A stretch of DNA of 64,000 bases from Halomarina pelagica (lineage in GTDB: Archaea; Halobacteriota; Halobacteria; Halobacteriales; Haloarculaceae): assembly GCF_024228315.1 (NCBI RefSeq), contig NZ_CP100454.1:3472001-3536000 (forward strand), written 5' to 3'. Below, in pieces: positions 61,968 to 64,000 of this stretch. How positions within the stretch are numbered: position 1 is the stretch's first letter; each line of letters opens with the position of its first letter. The position numbers and the translations under genes were made by a program. The notes beneath the pieces were generated by a model that was given only the letters and a program-made list of their open reading frames with translations, was not told the origin of the DNA and searched no databases.

Positions 61968-61999
61968 TCGCCTCCACATCTCCTGAGGCGACGAAAAAC
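61968..61999 (-). promoter_or_regulatory. T-run/hairpin leader of the 73-residue protein gene
   Basis: Minus strand CTGTTTTTC then GTCGCCTC, a 10-nt loop and GAGGCGAC. The 8-bp stem ends about 7 nt before the GTG start, so pairing could hide the start region. Confidence 0.5.
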
Positions 62000-62011
62000 A
62001 GCACTCGCCCG

Positions 62012-62086
62012 CTACTCGTCGTCTCCTGGTTGGATCTGCCGAGCGCCCTCGGGGAGGTCGTGGATGTACTCGCGGAGGGTTTCCAT
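62012..62086 (-). CDS. 24-residue ORF after the RCK_C gene, possibly a remnant
   Basis: ATG at 62086 follows the upstream stop by 4 bp; encodes METLREYIHDLPEGARQIQP plus GDDE and ends TAG. It reads like the C-terminus of a longer acidic protein, so it may be a leftover joined to the membrane-protein gene. Confidence 0.35.
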   Translation of the reverse strand: METLREYIHDLPEGARQIQPGDDE

Positions 62087-62090
62087 GTCC

Positions 62091-62846
62091 TCACTTGATG
62101 AGCCGGTCTTCCGTTTCGAGTTCCTCTTCGTGTTCTTCAACAGCATCTTTATGCGATTGCACGTCGCTTGCATTACGCTCCGAGAGTTCCTGTAGCCGGT
62201 CTTCCTTTCCATAGAGCAATACGCTGTCACCGGGCTTGATTTCCGTGTCTGAACCGGGCGCCCCCACGTAGGAACCATTCCGCTGGATTCCGAGTAGGAG
62301 GATCCCTTCATCAGAAAGGTCGCACTCGTCTGGCGTTGTGTTTGCGAGCCAGTCGTCCTCCTCCACGTCGATTTCCGCAACGCGATACTCTCGTTGAAGG
62401 CCGAGCATTTCTGTATAATCTCGAAGTTCGAGGTCCGTTGTCCGTTCGAGCGACCATTCGATGAGCGGGGTTAGCAGTCGATTCAACCACTCACTGCGCG
62501 CGGCAAGAACAAGTAGAACGACCCCGGTAAGGATATAGACGAGGTTGAGACCGTTTCCTCCCTGAGAATCGGTGAACGAGAGGACGAGGGACGCGATGAC
62601 ACTCACTAACCCCACGCTTCCCAGTCGGATGAGCGCCTTGATGATCTTTCGCCGTTCTGATGTCGCCACTGTCTGTTCTGCCTCTTCTGTTGTATATCCA
62701 GCGCCGGAGAACGCCGACGTCGACTGAAACGAGGCGACGTCCGGAGAGAGCCCCGTCATTCGAAGTGCGATCGATCCAATCCGGACGATCAGTAGTGACA
62801 GTGCAAAAATAACCAGCAATGAGATAATGGGTTGTGTGGGTACCAT
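62091..62846 (-). CDS. Membrane protein with C-terminal RCK_C (TrkA-C) domain
   Basis: 251 residues. TM helices at about 7-26, 75-95 and 101-120. Between the first two is FQSTSAFSGAGYTTEEAEQT, resembling pore or re-entrant segments of K+ transport proteins. The C-terminal half (about 150-235) is an RCK_C domain: GSYVGAPGSDTEIKPGDSVL and LYGKEDRLQEL. Known: RCK_C domains gate K+ channels/transporters by binding small ligands. Probably part of potassium homeostasis, relevant for a salt-in halophile. Confidence 0.82.
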   Translation of the reverse strand: MVPTQPIISLLVIFALSLLIVRIGSIALRMTGLSPDVASFQSTSAFSGAGYTTEEAEQTVATSERRKIIKALIRLGSVGLVSVIASLVLSFTDSQGGNGLNLVYILTGVVLLVLAARSEWLNRLLTPLIEWSLERTTDLELRDYTEMLGLQREYRVAEIDVEEDDWLANTTPDECDLSDEGILLLGIQRNGSYVGAPGSDTEIKPGDSVLLYGKEDRLQELSERNASDVQSHKDAVEEHEEELETEDRLIK

Positions 62847-63252
62847 GACTCCTGTACGTTGGGCGGGGTCCCACTAAATGCACTCTCCGGTGGGATATCG
62901 GTCGTGTCGAATTATTCCAGTCTTCGCTTGGGTGTACCCACACGGTTCGTTGCGGAGACCAATCCTGTTCCGTCTCTTCGGCCAAGTACCTTCTCCGAAT
63001 ATGCCGAGGTAGCCTCGAATGAGGCTATGCAAGAGGAGAAACCACCGATTGTACTGAGAAGTCCTAACTGGTCGACGGTTAGGTGCTACTCTATCCCGTG
63101 CTTAGCCGTTTGAATGTCTTCGCTGATGACTCAAACCGTCTGAACTCGTCGCTCAGTAAAAATAATGATGGTTGGGGGCCTACGTCTCTGCCGAAGAAGT
63201 CACCATGATGAAGGGCCAAACACGCACCCCCACACCGGGACAATAGCTGGCT
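62847..63252. other. Gene-free stretch
   Basis: No supported gene. AT-rich patch TCAGTAAAAATAATGATGG near 63150-63168 is 85-100 bp from the next start, too far for a leaderless promoter. A small inverted repeat GAGGTAGCCTCGAATGAGGCT lies near 63005. Confidence 0.4.
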
Positions 63253-63904
63253 ATGATTACAATCACCGAGATCTCTGTGCCGGCCGAGTCGTTTACGCTG
63301 GGGCAACTGTTCACCGCTGAGCCAGATATTGTGATTGAACTTGAGCGATTAGTCCCTTTGCGAGAAGACGAGATTATTCCCCAGCTCCGGATAAGCGGTG
63401 CTGATTCCGATGCTATCACGAGAATACTTGACGAGGCATCGGCCGTCGAAAAGGTTGAGACGCTGATTGACATCGACGGTCGGATCTTGTGCGAACTCCG
63501 ATGGAACTCCAGCATCAACGGGCTTCTCCAAGCACTCCTTGATGCTGATGCTAGAATTCTCGCGGCGAGGGGATCGGCAGAAAAGTGGGAATTTCAGCTT
63601 CAGTTCAAAAATCATGGGGATTTAGCCATATTCAGAAACGGAATTCGGAAAAATGATATTCCGCTCACGCTCCGATCCATAACTAATCCAACAGCAATTG
63701 AGAATGAAGAACTACTTACAGCCGAACAATCGGATGCGCTCATCACGGCCTTTGACGAGGGATACTTCGAAATACCTCGAGATATCGAACAAGCTGAACT
63801 GGCGGTCCTTCTCGGAATCAGTGGCAACTCTCTCGCAGAGGCTCCGCCGAGGGACAGCGAAACTCATAGAAGCAGCATACGAAGCCGGTGAGTTTCGAAT
63901 CTAA
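63253..63904 (+). pseudogene. Bat-type HTH regulator, frameshifted near its end
   Basis: About 190 codons are intact: sensor part, then the Bat HTH start LTAEQSDALITAFDEGYFEI and PRDIEQAELAVLLGISGNSL. Near 63830 one base is missing; the other frame completes the HTH with SQRLRRGTAKLIEAAYEAGE and FRI to TAA at 63902-63904. Without the shift the product ends in unrelated residues. AT-rich codons differ from the core Bat genes at 24833 and 27317. Confidence 0.8.
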
Positions 63905-64000
63905 CCGTCCGCCACTTAAAAAACTATCTCAATAGAGAGAGTAGCGCTGATTGCAGACCTGGTCGAATAGATAGACGATGCAACACGAAATTGATGGAAA

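Noticed and set aside
1-64000. tRNA, rRNA genes or a CRISPR array
   Set aside because: Scanning by eye found no T-arm/CCA-type cloverleaf, no rRNA-like sequence and no regularly spaced repeats; the four-helix leaders lack tRNA invariant positions.

Overview
The window reads as a haloarchaeal (class Halobacteria) genome segment. The evidence is acidic proteomes, GC-rich codons in the left half, bacterio-opsin-activator (Bat) type regulators, TBP/TFB transcription factors, Tat signal peptides on exported proteins, small winged-helix/VapC toxin-antitoxin modules, and TATA-like boxes about 27 bp upstream of start codons (leaderless transcripts). The genus cannot be fixed from sequence alone. I see no tRNA, rRNA or CRISPR array.

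Region 1 (1-29.1 kb) is dense, GC-rich core chromosome. It holds a P450 fragment, a SAM methyltransferase, succinyl-CoA ligase sucCD, two oxidoreductases, an SNF-family Na+ symporter and a uracil-DNA-glycosylase-like protein. A split acyl/propionyl-CoA carboxylase locus follows: pccB and pccX, then a VapBC module and a GDPD gene, then the biotin carboxylase/biotin carrier subunit, an NFU Fe-S protein and a BirA with an N-terminal HTH. Next come an amidohydrolase, an HD hydrolase, two repeat-rich exported proteins, a DUF6114/DUF6230 pair and a GAF-Bat regulator that has lost its 5' end.

Region 2 (29.1-44.2 kb) begins exactly at an IS66-type element whose two flanks are halves of unrelated genes, so the core/accessory junction is an IS-mediated rearrangement. 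What follows is AT-richer, gene-poor and full of wreckage: a Fic/Doc-like gene, a frameshifted TBP, a TFB remnant, IS6 and IS200/IS605 relics, a TnpB with one in-frame TGA, a LAGLIDADG-like protein, tiny zinc-ribbon and histone-fold genes, and about 3 kb with no recognisable gene.

Region 3 (44.2-64 kb) is plasmid- or provirus-like. A five-gene overlapping toxin-antitoxin operon diverges from a SWIM zinc-finger gene. A second SWIM locus has the same layout (HTH operon, divergent promoter, structured leader, SWIM gene, mini zinc-ribbon gene). The two leaders can be folded into the same four-helix RNA with several pairing-preserving changes. Further right are a PhoD phosphatase, a DUF7342-type regulator pair, and an array on the minus strand (TFB, SWIM protein, ArdC-like antirestriction protein, DUF6610-like protein and small proteins). 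In this array most genes are preceded by a T-run followed by a GC hairpin. The window ends in a RCK_C membrane protein and a frameshifted Bat regulator.

The best candidates for something undescribed are the SWIM leader RNA with its divergent HTH operon and the recurrent T-run/hairpin leaders of the right-hand array.
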